Positions 1-9,024 are shown, counted from the first letter of the stretch. The stretch: 41,351 nt of DNA from UBA4656 sp002405525 (GCA_036723735.1 DAIMGT010000030.1:1-41351); one strand, 5' to 3'. A program made the numbers and translations. Notes: generated from the sequence alone by a model not told the origin.

Positions 1-59
1 ACTCTGGCGCAACTTCGGGGCGTAAAGTCGCCCACACGGATTCACGAAGACCCAATTCA
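1..59. other. window edge, no gene seen
   Basis: These bases lie downstream of the epmA stop codon. No open frame, RNA or terminator can be recognised. The adjoining 60-140 stretch, which encodes the EpmA C-terminus, is less GC-rich than the rest of the window, so base quality near this edge is doubtful. Confidence 0.5.
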
Positions 60-1040
60 CTATGCGCGAGTAACTGCGAAGGCCATCGAGCACGCGATAT
101 CCGTCTGCATTAACAGTACGACTAGAAGTCTCTCGATGCCCATGGCTACGCCCGCGCAGTGCGGCAGCCCATTGGTAAGCGCGGCGAGCAGGCGCGCGTC
201 GATCGGCGGCTCGACCGCGCCGCGAGCACGGCGCTTTGCGAGGTCGGCTTGGAAGCGCGCGCGCTGCTCGTGCGGGTCGGTGAGTTCGTGGTAGCCGTTC
301 GCCAGTTCGATGCCGTCGACGTAGCACTCGAAGCGCTCGGCCAGCGGTGGATCACCGGGTCGGATGCGCGACAGCGCGGCCTGGCTGGCGGGGAAGTCGT
401 GGATGAACTCGATGTGTCCTGAGGTGGCCATGGCGGGTTCGACGCGGTGGGTGAGCACGAGGTCCAGCCAGTCGTCGCGCGACAGGCCCTCGCCGTCGAT
501 GCGCATATGGCCCAGTGCCGCGCGCAGTGCCTCGGGCGGGGCGTGGTGCGGGTCGACGCCGGCGTGGTCGATGAACACCTCGGCATAGCTGCGCTTGCGC
601 ACCGGCATGGCGCGTCCGACCAGCGCCAGCGCCTCGCCGACCAGTTCCGCGACCTCGTCCATCAGTCGATGGTGGTCCCAGCCGACGCGGTACCACTCCA
701 GCATCGTGAACTCGGGGTTGTGGCGGGCACCCGACTCGCCGTTGCGGAACACGCGGCCGAGTTCGTAGCAGTCGCCGATACCGGCGGCGAGCAGGCGCTT
801 GAGCGGATACTCAGGTGACGTGCGCAGCCAGCGTTCGCGTGCGCCGGCCGACGTCGGCCCATCGAAGCGCGCGCGCAGGCTTTCGATGTTGGGGTCGGTG
901 TTGCCGGCCTCGGACAGGATCGGCGTTTCCACTTCCAGCACGCCGCGCGCGTCGAAGAATCCGCGGATGCGGCGGTACAGCGCGGCGCGCAGCCGCAGCG
1001 CCTCGATCGAGGCCGTGGGACGCCAGTCGTCGCCGCTCAT
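60..1040 (-). CDS. epmA: EF-P--(R)-beta-lysine ligase EpmA
   Basis: Class II lysyl-tRNA-synthetase paralogue (PoxA/GenX/YjeA) of 326 aa that lacks the tRNA anticodon-binding domain. The family attaches (R)-beta-lysine to a lysine of elongation factor P, which relieves ribosome stalling at proline runs. Visible are a class II motif 2 stretch (FRNGESGARHNPEFTMLEWY) and motif 3 (GVAMGIERL) near the C-terminus. Length matches the family (about 325 aa). The ATG shares the tetranucleotide ATGA with the ligA stop (1037-1040), so translation is probably coupled to ligA. The last ~22 residues fit the family's length and final RA but not its usual sequence; they fall in the noisy edge region and may contain base errors. 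The partner epmB and efp are not in the window. Confidence 0.93.
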   Translation of the reverse strand: MSGDDWRPTASIEALRLRAALYRRIRGFFDARGVLEVETPILSEAGNTDPNIESLRARFDGPTSAGARERWLRTSPEYPLKRLLAAGIGDCYELGRVFRNGESGARHNPEFTMLEWYRVGWDHHRLMDEVAELVGEALALVGRAMPVRKRSYAEVFIDHAGVDPHHAPPEALRAALGHMRIDGEGLSRDDWLDLVLTHRVEPAMATSGHIEFIHDFPASQAALSRIRPGDPPLAERFECYVDGIELANGYHELTDPHEQRARFQADLAKRRARGAVEPPIDARLLAALTNGLPHCAGVAMGIERLLVVLLMQTDIACSMAFAVTRA

Positions 1041-3151
1041 GGCGCGGCGCCGTGGCGGCGCAAGAGTTCGAGGAAGGCTTCTTCGTCGAGGACCGGGACG
1101 CCGAGTTCGTTCGCCTTGTCGAGCTTGGACCCGGCTTCAGCGCCGGCGACCACGAAGGTGGTCTTCTTCGACACGCTGCCTGCGGCCTTGGCGCCGAGGG
1201 CCTCAAGTCGCGCCTTCGCATCGTCGCGCCCCATCGACGACAGGGTGCCGGTGAGCACCACGGTCTGCCCGGCGAGCGGGCCCTCGGCCGTGCGCTGCGG
1301 CGCTTGGTCCGGCCAGCGCACGCCGCGTTCGCGCAGGCGTTCGACGACCTCGCGGTTGTGCGGTTCGGCGAAGAACGCCACCACGTGCGCGGCCACGATC
1401 GGTCCGATGTCGGGCACGGCCATCAGTGCTGCCTCGTCGGCGGCGGCCAGCGCCTCCAGCGAGCCGAACCAGCGCGCCAGCGCCTTGGCGGTGGACTCGC
1501 CCACGTCGCGGATGCCCAGCGCGAACAGGACGCGCTCCAGCGCGGTGGCGCGGCTGGCGTCGATCGTGCCGAGCAGGTTTTCGGCCCATTTGCTGGCCAC
1601 CTTGCCCTTCTTCAAGGTCTCCGGGACGGTGCCGTCGCGCTCGTCGGCGCGGCGCTTCATCGCCAGCAGGTCGTCGAGCGTGAGCGCGTAGAGGTCGGCG
1701 GGCGTCTTCACGAAGCCGAACTCGACGAGATCCTCGATGAAGCGGTCGCCCAGCCCCTCGATGTCCATCGCGCGGCGGCTGGCGAAGTGGATGATGCGCT
1801 CGCGGACCTGGGCGGCGCAGAACAGCCCACCGGTGCAGGTGAGCACCGCGCTGTCCTCGTACTCGATGCCGGCCTTGGTCTGCCGCGCGACTTTTTTGCC
1901 GCGCTCCAGGCGCGAGCCGCACACCGGGCAGGTGGTCGGCATCGTCCACGGCGTCGCGTCCGGCGGCCGGCGCTCGGCGACCACGCCGACCACCTCGGGG
2001 ATCACGTCGCCGGCGCGTCGCACGACCACCGTGTCCCCGACCCGCACGTCGAGGCGCCGGATCTGGTCCTCGTTGTGCAGGGTGGCGTTGGTGACCACCA
2101 CGCCCGCGACCGGCACCGGCTTGAGGCGCGCCACCGGCGTGATCGCGCCGGTGCGGCCGACCTGCACGTCGATCGCCTCCAGCACGGTCATCTCCTCGCG
2201 CGCGGGATACTTGTGCGCGATCGCCCAGCGCGGCGCGCGCGACACGAAGCCCAGCGCCTGCTGCCAGTCGTAGCGGTCGACCTTGTAGACCACGCCGTCG
2301 ATCTCGTACGGCAGCGCGTCGCGGCGCGCGCCGATGCGCCGGAAGTAGTCGAGGCAGCCGGCTGCACCCACTGCGACGTCGGCCTCGGGGCAGACCGGCA
2401 GCCCCCACGCGCGCAGGCGAGCCAGGGTGGCGGTGTGGCGGTCGGGCAGCGCCCCGCCCTCGACCAGGCCCACCGAATAGGCGGAGAACGCCAGCGGACG
2501 CGAGGCCGCGATCTTCGGGTCGAACTGGCGCAGACTGCCGGCGGCCGCGTTGCGCGGGTTCGCGAACACCTTCTCGCCGCGCTCGCGGGCCTGCGCGTTC
2601 ATCGCCTCGAAACCCGCGCGCGGCATGTAGACCTCGCCGCGCACCTCGAGCCTGCGCGGCCAGTCGTCGCCGCGCAGGCGCAGCGGCACGCTGCGCACCG
2701 TGCGCACGCTGTGGGTCACGTCCTCGCCGGTCTCGCCGTCGCCGCGGGTCGCGCCGCACACCAGCACGCCGTCCTCGTACAGCAAGCTGATCGCCAGTCC
2801 GTCGAGCTTGGGTTCGACCGAGAATGCGGTTTCTTTACTGCCGACCTTCTCCGCCACGCGATCGGCGAAGGCCACCACTTCGTCGTCGCTGAAGGCGTTC
2901 GCCAGCGAAAGCATCGGCACCCGGTGCCGCACCGGCGCGAACTCGGCCACCGGCCTTGCGCCCACCCGACGGGTCGGCGAGTCCGGAGACTGCAGCTCCG
3001 GATGCGCGGCTTCCAGCGCCTCCAGTTCGCGCACCAGCCGATCGTATTGCGCGTCCGGGATGGTCGGCGCGTCGAGCACGTGGTACCTGTGGTTGTGGTC
3101 CTCGATCTCGCGACGCAAGGCCTGAATGCGGGCGGCGACGTCCACGCTCAT
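1037..3151 (-). CDS. ligA: NAD+-dependent DNA ligase LigA
   Basis: Seals nicks in duplex DNA during replication and repair, using NAD+. The 704 aa product has domain Ia and the adenylation domain with the KxDG active site (KLDG, Lys115), an OB fold, a zinc finger with cysteines near 408, 411, 439 and 445, helix-hairpin-helix repeats and a C-terminal BRCT domain (about 625-704, from LAGQTVVLTGTLSSM). The start was placed at MSVDVAARIQ (ATG 3151) because family homology begins there; the open frame continues upstream without homology. Two insertions relative to E. coli LigA are visible: one of roughly 10 residues inside the zinc finger (about 418-432) and one of about 20 residues in the HhH region (about 500-522). 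It lies 10 bp downstream of zipA and overlaps epmA by 4 bp, so zipA-ligA-epmA looks like an operon. Confidence 0.97.
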   Translation of the reverse strand: MSVDVAARIQALRREIEDHNHRYHVLDAPTIPDAQYDRLVRELEALEAAHPELQSPDSPTRRVGARPVAEFAPVRHRVPMLSLANAFSDDEVVAFADRVAEKVGSKETAFSVEPKLDGLAISLLYEDGVLVCGATRGDGETGEDVTHSVRTVRSVPLRLRGDDWPRRLEVRGEVYMPRAGFEAMNAQARERGEKVFANPRNAAAGSLRQFDPKIAASRPLAFSAYSVGLVEGGALPDRHTATLARLRAWGLPVCPEADVAVGAAGCLDYFRRIGARRDALPYEIDGVVYKVDRYDWQQALGFVSRAPRWAIAHKYPAREEMTVLEAIDVQVGRTGAITPVARLKPVPVAGVVVTNATLHNEDQIRRLDVRVGDTVVVRRAGDVIPEVVGVVAERRPPDATPWTMPTTCPVCGSRLERGKKVARQTKAGIEYEDSAVLTCTGGLFCAAQVRERIIHFASRRAMDIEGLGDRFIEDLVEFGFVKTPADLYALTLDDLLAMKRRADERDGTVPETLKKGKVASKWAENLLGTIDASRATALERVLFALGIRDVGESTAKALARWFGSLEALAAADEAALMAVPDIGPIVAAHVVAFFAEPHNREVVERLRERGVRWPDQAPQRTAEGPLAGQTVVLTGTLSSMGRDDAKARLEALGAKAAGSVSKKTTFVVAGAEAGSKLDKANELGVPVLDEEAFLELLRRHGAAP

Positions 3152-3161
3152 GGTGTGCGCT

Positions 3162-3917
3162 TCAACGGCGCGGCTTGATGACGCTGCGCTCCCGCGCGCG
3201 GTCGAATGCGCGCAGTTCGTCGCGCAGGTGCTGGATCGTCTGCCGTCCGAGCGCGTTGTGTTCCGCGTCAAGCAGTTGCGCATCGAGCAGTTCCGCGAGG
3301 CGCTGCGCCGCAGGCAGCATCGCGTCCCAGGCATCGAGCGCGCGCAACGGGCCCGGCAGGGTCATAAAAACCGTGAGACCCGACGTGCGCAGGGTGGCGA
3401 TCCGCGCCATGTCGAAGGTTCCCGGCTTCACCATGCCGGCCACGCTGAATACCGGCCCTGCGTCAGGGCGCCCCTCGACCAGACGGTGGAAGATGCCCAT
3501 GTCGCCGAACTGCAGCCCCACTTTCTCCGCGGCCACCACCAGTTCTGGCCCGGCGATTCCCGCCCCATCGTTGGCCGTGACGTGCAGGGTGACGATGCGC
3601 TCGATGCGCGCATCGGCCGGCCGGCGCCCGGTGGGCGACGACGGCGCAGCGGCCTCCGAGTCGCTGCGGATCGACGGCACGTCGAGCTGCGCGGGCGCGG
3701 CGGTCGGATCGGCCGCGCGCAGGCCGGGCAGGTCGTCCTCCGCCGGCGCAGCGCCGAGCCGCGGCTCGACGCGGACCGGCGCATCAGCGCGCCGGACCGG
3801 GGCCGCGCGCGGCCGCCCCTGCCCGGGTTTGCGCGGCCGCCCGAAGTAGTAAAGCGCGGCGATCAAGACCGCGCCGGCAACAGCGATGATCAGGCGCAGG
3901 AGATTGGCGTCACTCAT
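3162..3917 (-). CDS. zipA: cell division protein ZipA
   Basis: Inner-membrane division protein of 251 aa that tethers FtsZ to the membrane. The N-terminus is a single membrane anchor (about residues 7-25, LRLIIAVAGAVLIAALYYF), followed by a basic, Pro/Arg/Ala-rich linker and the C-terminal FtsZ-binding domain (about 115-245, with GDMGIFHRL and FSVAGMVKPGTFD). That domain order and the position between smc and ligA are typical of Lysobacterales. No strong Shine-Dalgarno is seen upstream of the ATG. The linker is poorly conserved, as usual in this family. The gene begins 67 bp downstream of the smc stop, so it may be co-transcribed with smc. Confidence 0.93.
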   Translation of the reverse strand: MSDANLLRLIIAVAGAVLIAALYYFGRPRKPGQGRPRAAPVRRADAPVRVEPRLGAAPAEDDLPGLRAADPTAAPAQLDVPSIRSDSEAAAPSSPTGRRPADARIERIVTLHVTANDGAGIAGPELVVAAEKVGLQFGDMGIFHRLVEGRPDAGPVFSVAGMVKPGTFDMARIATLRTSGLTVFMTLPGPLRALDAWDAMLPAAQRLAELLDAQLLDAEHNALGRQTIQHLRDELRAFDRARERSVIKPRR

Positions 3918-3984
3918 GCGGGGCCGGCCGGATCGGGACGGAAGCCGCGATTATGGCACCCGCTCGCCATGCCGGCACGGACCC

Positions 3985-6900
3985 TCAGGCCGCGCCGGCG
4001 AGCTTGGCGGCTTCGGCAAGATCAACCTGGACCAGGCGCGACACGCCCGCCTCGCGCATCGTGACCCCGCACAATTGACGGGCGGATTCCATCGTCACCT
4101 TGTTGTGGGTCACGCACACGAACTGCACCCGCTCCGTCATCTCCTCGACCATCTGGCAGAACCGCCCGACGTTGGCCTCGTCGAGCGGCGCGTCGACCTC
4201 GTCGAGCAGGCAGAACGGTGCCGGATTGAGGCGGAAGATCGCGAACACCAGCGCTACCGCGGTCAGCGCCTTCTCGCCGCCGGACAGTAGCGAGATGTTG
4301 GTGACCCGCTTGCCGGGCGGTCGCGCCATGATCGCCACCCCGGTATCGAGCAGGTCCTCGCCGGTAAGCTCGAGGTAGGCATGCCCACCGCCGAACAGGC
4401 GCGGGAACAGTTCCTGCAGCCCCTGATTGACCTTGTCGAAGGTCTCCTTGAAGCGCGTGCGTGTCTCGCGATCGATCCTCCGGATCGCGTTTTCCAGAGT
4501 TTCCAGCGCCGTGTTGAGGTCGTTCAACTGCGCGTCGAGGTACTGCTTGCGCTCGCTCTGCTCGGCATGCTCGGTGATCGCCGCCAGGTTGACCGGCTCG
4601 AGACGCCTGATCTTCGCCTCCAGGTCGGCGTGGCGCGCCTGCCATGCCGCGGCGTCGGCATCGGGCGGCAGTTCGGCGACCACGGTCGGCACGTCGAAGC
4701 CCCCGGCCGCGATCGCCTCCGCCAACTGGCTCGCACGCAACCGGGTGCCCTGTTCCTCCAGACGCTGTGCCGACAGCCGTTCGCGCGCCTCCGCCAACGC
4801 GCGTTCCACGCGGTGGCGCTCGGCATCCAGCTGGCGCGCACCGGCGTCCAGTTCGTCCAGGCCCTTGCGCGCCTCGACCAGTTCGCGGTCGACCAGCAGG
4901 CGCTGGTCGAGGTAGGCGCGCCGCTCGGCCTCCAGCCGTTCGATCGGCTCGCCACCGGTGGCGAGTTGCCCGGCGATTTCCTGCGCCCGCGACGACAGCG
5001 TGCGCCGCTGCGCATCCATGCGCGTCACGGACTGTTCCAGCGCGCGCAGCGCCGCGCGCCGCGACTCGACCTGCAACGACACCGCATGCGCGCGTTCACG
5101 CGCCTCGCGTGCGTCGATGCGGGCCTCTTCGCGCCGCTCCAGCAGGCTGCGGCGCTCGCCATCGAGGCGCCCGCGATCGGCCTCCAGGTCGCCCATCCGG
5201 CCGACCGACACGTCGAGCTGGCGCCGCGATTGGCGTGTCTGTTCTTCGACTTCCGACAGACCGGTGCGCAGTTCCACGGTTTCCTGTTCGATCCGCGCTC
5301 CGCGCTGGCGCGCCGCGTCGAGCCGGCCCTGATGGCTCTGCAGCTGACCGGCGAGTTCCGAAAGGCGCCGGTGCGCGGCGTACAGTTGGCGTTGCGCGTC
5401 GTCGCGCGCGATCTCCGCGTCCGCCGACTGCGACTTCAGGCCCTCGATGCGTTCCACGAGCGCCTGCGCGCGGGCCTGCTGCGCGTCGCGCTCGATTCCC
5501 GCCGCATGGATCTCGCGTTCACGCGCGATCACGCCTTGCTGCGCGGCGCTGCCCCGGACGACCCGCGCCCAGTCGGCGCCCAGCCACTCGCCCGCCGGAG
5601 TGATGACTGATTCGCCGGGCCCGAGGCGGCGCGCGATCTCGCGCGCCTGCCCGAGCGATTCGGCGGTGCGAACCTTCGACAGCAGTGCGAGCGCGGCCGC
5701 CGGACCCCGCACGTTCGCAGCCAGCGAGCCCGCGCCCGCGGGCGCGCCGGGCGCGGCGGCGAACGCGCTGACGCAGGCCTGCCCGAGCTCGCCGAAGCGG
5801 ACGGCAAGATCATGCGGCGAGTCCACCAGCACACCGTCGAGCACGCCGCCCAGCACGGTTTCCACCGCGCGCTCCCAGCCGTCAGCGACTTCCAGCGCCT
5901 CGCCGAGGCGTCGGCTGACGCCGACGCCGATACGCTCCAGCCACTCCTTGGATTCGCCTTTCTCCTGCCCGAGCGCCGCGTGCTGCAGGGCCTCCAGCGA
6001 CGCCAGCCGTCCGCCTGCAGTCTCCATCGCCTGGCGACAAGCGGAAAGCTCCGCCTGCGCGGCGCTGCGCTGCTCGGTGAGCTGATCGAGGTTGAGTTTT
6101 CGCTCCTCCAGAGCGGTCGTCAGCGCCTCGACCCGCCCGCGCTGCATTTCCTGCTCGGCCCCCAGCGCCCCGGCCGCCTCGCCGAGCTTCGCCTCGTCGG
6201 CCTGGGCGCGCTCGGCTTCCAGTTGCTCCAGGCGGCGCGCGATCTCCAGCGCCTGCCGGTCGAGATAGGCGAGGCGCGTGCGCTCGACCTCGGAAAGACG
6301 CGCGGCCTCGCCGCTGTCCCTGGCGTAGGCATCCCAGCGCAGCTGCCACTCCGCCAGCGCATTCTCGGCCGCACGCAGCGCGTCGCTGCGCGACTCGGCC
6401 TCGGCTTCCAGCGTCGCGATCTGCGGCTCGGCCTCGGCGACGGCACGCGTCATCTCGGCAAGTTGCGCGCGGTCGCCCGACAGATGGCCGTCGATCTCCG
6501 CGAGCTGGGTTTCGGTCTCGTGTGCGGCGCGCTGCAGCCGCTCCGCCAGATCCTTGTTGTACTGGACCTGCTGCTCCACGCGCGCGATTTCGCCGCCGAC
6601 CCGATAGACCTCGGCCTGGACCGCGTTGAAGCGGTCGCTGGCGGCGATCTGTCGGTCGCGGCAGTTTTCCAGCTGCGCCTCGACGGCGCGCTGTTCGGCG
6701 ACGACGCGCTCGATCCCGGTCTCGCTCTCACGCAGCGCCGAAACGCGGGCGTCGAGCTCGGTCTCCAGCGCCTTGAGCGACAGCGCCCTGAGTTCGGCCT
6801 CCACACGGGAGGATTCCGCCTTGAGCTTCTGCCAGCGTTCCGCGGCGCGGGCCTGGCGGTTGAGGTGTTCGAGGTTCTTCTCCACCTCCTGCCGCACGTC

Positions 6901-7485
6901 GTTCAGGCGCTCGAGGTTCTCGCGCGTCGACTTGATGCGCGACTCGGTCTCCTTGCGCCGCTCCTTGTACTTCGAGATGCCCGCCGCCTCCTCGAGATGG
7001 GTGCGCAAGTCTTCCGGGCGTGCCTCCACGATCTGCGAGATCATCCCCTGCTCGATGATCGAATAGCTGCGCGCACCGAGCCCGGTGCCGAGGAACACGT
7101 CCACGATGTCGCGGCGCCGGCAGCGGCTGCCGTTCAGGAAATAGACTGACTGGCCGTCGCGGCTGACCGTGCGCTTGACCGAGATCTCGGCGAAGCCGGC
7201 GTATTCGCCGCCGACCAGTCCGTCACTGTTGTCGAAGACGAGTTCGACGGTCGCCGTGCCGACCGGCTTGCGGCTTCCGGACCCGGAGAAGATCACGTCG
7301 GTGATGGCGTCGCCGCGCAGCCGGCTGGCCGCGCTCTCGCCCATCACCCAGCGGATGGCGTCGATGATGTTCGACTTGCCGCAGCCGTTGGGACCGACGA
7401 TGGCGGTGAGGTTGGTCGGCAGGTGGAGCGTGGTCGGGTCGACGAAGCTCTTGAAGCCGGACAATTTAATGGACGAGAGGCGCAT
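3985..7485 (-). CDS. smc: chromosome segregation protein SMC
   Basis: Cytoplasmic ATPase of the Smc-ScpAB condensin, 1166 aa. It has an N-terminal ATPase head with Walker A GPNGCGKSN (31-39), long coiled coils rich in Glu/Arg/Ala/Leu on both sides of a hinge (roughly 500-660, around RRLGEALEVADGWERAVETV), and a C-terminal head with the signature LSGGEKALTAVAL and Walker B CLLDEVDAPLD. The start at MRLSSIKLSGFKSF is the conserved Smc N-terminus; the open frame reaches 39 codons further upstream without homology. No clear ribosome-binding site precedes it. Presence of Smc rather than MukBEF fits Lysobacterales among the Gammaproteobacteria. scpA and scpB are not in the window. Confidence 0.97.
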   Translation of the reverse strand: MRLSSIKLSGFKSFVDPTTLHLPTNLTAIVGPNGCGKSNIIDAIRWVMGESAASRLRGDAITDVIFSGSGSRKPVGTATVELVFDNSDGLVGGEYAGFAEISVKRTVSRDGQSVYFLNGSRCRRRDIVDVFLGTGLGARSYSIIEQGMISQIVEARPEDLRTHLEEAAGISKYKERRKETESRIKSTRENLERLNDVRQEVEKNLEHLNRQARAAERWQKLKAESSRVEAELRALSLKALETELDARVSALRESETGIERVVAEQRAVEAQLENCRDRQIAASDRFNAVQAEVYRVGGEIARVEQQVQYNKDLAERLQRAAHETETQLAEIDGHLSGDRAQLAEMTRAVAEAEPQIATLEAEAESRSDALRAAENALAEWQLRWDAYARDSGEAARLSEVERTRLAYLDRQALEIARRLEQLEAERAQADEAKLGEAAGALGAEQEMQRGRVEALTTALEERKLNLDQLTEQRSAAQAELSACRQAMETAGGRLASLEALQHAALGQEKGESKEWLERIGVGVSRRLGEALEVADGWERAVETVLGGVLDGVLVDSPHDLAVRFGELGQACVSAFAAAPGAPAGAGSLAANVRGPAAALALLSKVRTAESLGQAREIARRLGPGESVITPAGEWLGADWARVVRGSAAQQGVIAREREIHAAGIERDAQQARAQALVERIEGLKSQSADAEIARDDAQRQLYAAHRRLSELAGQLQSHQGRLDAARQRGARIEQETVELRTGLSEVEEQTRQSRRQLDVSVGRMGDLEADRGRLDGERRSLLERREEARIDAREARERAHAVSLQVESRRAALRALEQSVTRMDAQRRTLSSRAQEIAGQLATGGEPIERLEAERRAYLDQRLLVDRELVEARKGLDELDAGARQLDAERHRVERALAEARERLSAQRLEEQGTRLRASQLAEAIAAGGFDVPTVVAELPPDADAAAWQARHADLEAKIRRLEPVNLAAITEHAEQSERKQYLDAQLNDLNTALETLENAIRRIDRETRTRFKETFDKVNQGLQELFPRLFGGGHAYLELTGEDLLDTGVAIMARPPGKRVTNISLLSGGEKALTAVALVFAIFRLNPAPFCLLDEVDAPLDEANVGRFCQMVEEMTERVQFVCVTHNKVTMESARQLCGVTMREAGVSRLVQVDLAEAAKLAGAA

Positions 7486-7665
7486 CGGGTCGCATTGCTG
7501 GATGGGGCGGGAGGACCGCCTGCGGGGCGGACGCCCGGGGCCCGCCGGACCGGGCACGAACCCGACATTGTGTGCGCCCCGGGGCGCCGTGGCAACGGAC
7601 AAATGCAGGCCCCCACCGCTGCCCGGACGGTCCGCAGATTAGCGCTTGTGGTTCAGGTACTTGCG
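7486..7665. other. intergenic, smc leader
   Basis: 180 bp between the BolA-family stop and the smc start, both on the minus strand. It is GC-rich, with the C/G run gcgccccggggcgcc-like stretch around 7571-7585. No convincing promoter boxes, small ORF or RNA are seen; it presumably carries the smc promoter. Confidence 0.3.
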
Positions 7666-7953
7666 TCAGCAACCAACGGCTTCGGCCGGGGTCCGCGCGC
7701 GGATCTGCAAGGCATGGATGTCGGTCGTCATGAGGCTGCCCAGCGCTGCGTAGACGAGCCGATGGCGGGCGATCGGCGCCTGCCCTTCGAAGGCCGCGGA
7801 CACGATATCGACCGCGAAATGACCGCGGCCGTCCCGTGCTCCGGCGTGTCCCGCATGGCGGTGGCTGTCGTCGCTGATCGCGAGCGAGACCGGCTGCAAG
7901 GCCCGTGTCAGGAGGTCGCGGATCGCACCGACACGCTGTTCAGGGGCGGGCAT
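7666..7953 (-). CDS. BolA family protein
   Basis: Small protein of 95 aa with the BolA fold, a class that binds monothiol glutaredoxins and 2Fe-2S clusters and, in some members, DNA. Diagnostic features are the conserved DDSHRHAGH segment near residues 28-36, GHFAVDIVSAAFEGQ, the RHRLVYAALG helix and the C-terminal IHALQIRARTP. The start was set at MPAPEQRVGAI (ATG 7953); the longer open frame upstream runs through the tRNA-Ser gene and encodes a typical spurious tRNA-derived peptide. The gene follows tRNA-Ser on the same strand after 123 bp. Whether it is orthologous to E. coli BolA or to IbaG/YrbA cannot be settled from length alone; the histidine pattern favours BolA. Confidence 0.85.
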   Translation of the reverse strand: MPAPEQRVGAIRDLLTRALQPVSLAISDDSHRHAGHAGARDGRGHFAVDIVSAAFEGQAPIARHRLVYAALGSLMTTDIHALQIRARTPAEAVGC

Positions 7954-8076
7954 AGGGCGCCGACGGCGGGGCCGGCGCAAGCCGGCGGGAGACGCACGGT
8001 AGCAGAGCTTCCGCCTGCCGGTGGACGTGCGCACGCGAGGCGTGCTGCCACGCCCGCGAATCCGGCGCCGTTCGTG

Positions 8077-8163
8077 CGGAGAGAGTGGGATTCGAACCCA
8101 CGAGTGGCTTGCGCCACTGCCGGATTTCAAGTCCGGTGCATTCGACCGCTCTGCCATCTCTCC
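8077..8163 (-). tRNA. tRNA-Ser (anticodon UGA)
   Basis: On the minus strand an 87-nt cloverleaf is visible: acceptor stem GGAGAGA (8163-8157) paired with TCTCTCC (8084-8078), discriminator G at 8077, anticodon stem CCGGA/TCCGG around the loop CTTGAAA with anticodon TGA, a long type II variable arm (AGTGGCGCAAGCCACT) and T loop TTCGAAT. The long variable arm and G73 are serine identity features. The bases after the discriminator are CAC rather than CCA, so the CCA end appears not to be encoded and would have to be added by CCA-adding enzyme. Confidence 0.97.
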
Positions 8164-8344
8164 GGACCACCATCATGCCGCAAGCGCGCGGCAGATGGCG
8201 GACCGACTGATGGCCAACGGGTGCACTGGCGTGCCAATGGTTCGCCGCTGCGGCCCGCCCGCCGGTTTCAACCTCACCCCCACACTTGGCAACGCCCCCG
8301 ACTGGTGGTGGAATCACGTCCGTCTCCCGAACAAGGACGCAGCC
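8164..8344. other. intergenic, tRNA-Ser / yccA divergent region
   Basis: 181 bp between the 5' end of tRNA-Ser (minus) and yccA (plus), so it should hold both promoters. A good ribosome-binding site (AAGGACG, about 8333-8339) precedes the yccA ATG. No clear -35/-10 pair was found for either gene. Confidence 0.35.
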
Positions 8345-9013
8345 ATGGATTCGACCGTTCGCCCCGTCACCCTGCCCACCGCCGCGCTGGCCACCAACAA
8401 GGTCCTGCGCAACGCCTACATCCTGCTCGGGATTTCGCTGCTCGCCGCCGCCGCGACCGCCACGTTCGCGATCGCAACGAATGCCGCACCGGTGCACTGG
8501 CTGGTGTTCATGGTGGTCTTCATCGGCGGCCCCTTCCTGATCGCGCGCGTGAGCCGCTCGCCGCTGAGCCTGCCGGCGGTGCTGCTCTACACCGCCGCCA
8601 CCGGCTGGTTTCTCGGGCCGATCGTGAACCTCTACCTGACCCGCGTGCCGGGCGGCGCCCAGGTCGTGACCTACGCTCTGGGCACCACGGCCTTCGTGTT
8701 CGTGGCGCTGTCGGCCTATGCGATGGCCTCCCAGCGCCAGTTCACCTTCCTGCGCGGCTTCGTGTTCACCGGCTGCCTGGTGCTGCTGGCGGCGATCGTG
8801 GCCAACATTTTCTTGCAGGTTCCGGCGCTTTCCCTGGCCATCTCCGGCGCCGCGGTGCTGCTGATGTCGGCGCTGATCCTCTATCGCACCAGCGAGGTCG
8901 TGCGCGGCGGAGAGGACAACTACGTGATGGTCACCGTCGACCTGTTCACGTCGATCTACGCCTTGTTCGTGCACCTGCTGAACCTGTTCGGCTTCGCCGG
9001 CGGCGACGACTGA
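8345..9013 (+). CDS. yccA: Bax inhibitor-1 / YccA family membrane protein
   Basis: Inner-membrane protein of 222 aa with about seven hydrophobic segments and the YccA/BI-1 pattern: VLRNAYILLGISL near the N-terminus, GWFLGPIVNLYL, ALSAYAMAS, VANIFLQVPALSLAIS, then LFTSIYALFVHLLNLFG and the acidic tail GGDD. E. coli YccA is a substrate and modulator of the membrane protease FtsH; a similar role here is inferred from homology only. ATG 8345 was chosen because it follows AAGGACG at the right spacing and the family N-terminus begins there. The open frame upstream of this start has no homology. The gene stands alone, divergent from tRNA-Ser. Confidence 0.9.
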   Translation: MDSTVRPVTLPTAALATNKVLRNAYILLGISLLAAAATATFAIATNAAPVHWLVFMVVFIGGPFLIARVSRSPLSLPAVLLYTAATGWFLGPIVNLYLTRVPGGAQVVTYALGTTAFVFVALSAYAMASQRQFTFLRGFVFTGCLVLLAAIVANIFLQVPALSLAISGAAVLLMSALILYRTSEVVRGGEDNYVMVTVDLFTSIYALFVHLLNLFGFAGGDD

Positions 9014-9024
9014 CGTTTGAGCGA

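Noticed and set aside
815..3178. Long open frame (787 codons) antisense to ligA
   Set aside because: A frame kept open by high GC content opposite a clearly homologous gene; its translation is His/Arg/Ala-rich without any recognisable domain. The same applies to long frames opposite ftsK, acnA, fadD, clpA and the RpfC-like gene.
7954..8157. N-terminal extension of the BolA-family frame (MAERSNAPDLKSG...)
   Set aside because: It is the translation of the tRNA-Ser gene, a well-known spurious peptide; the real start is ATG 7953.
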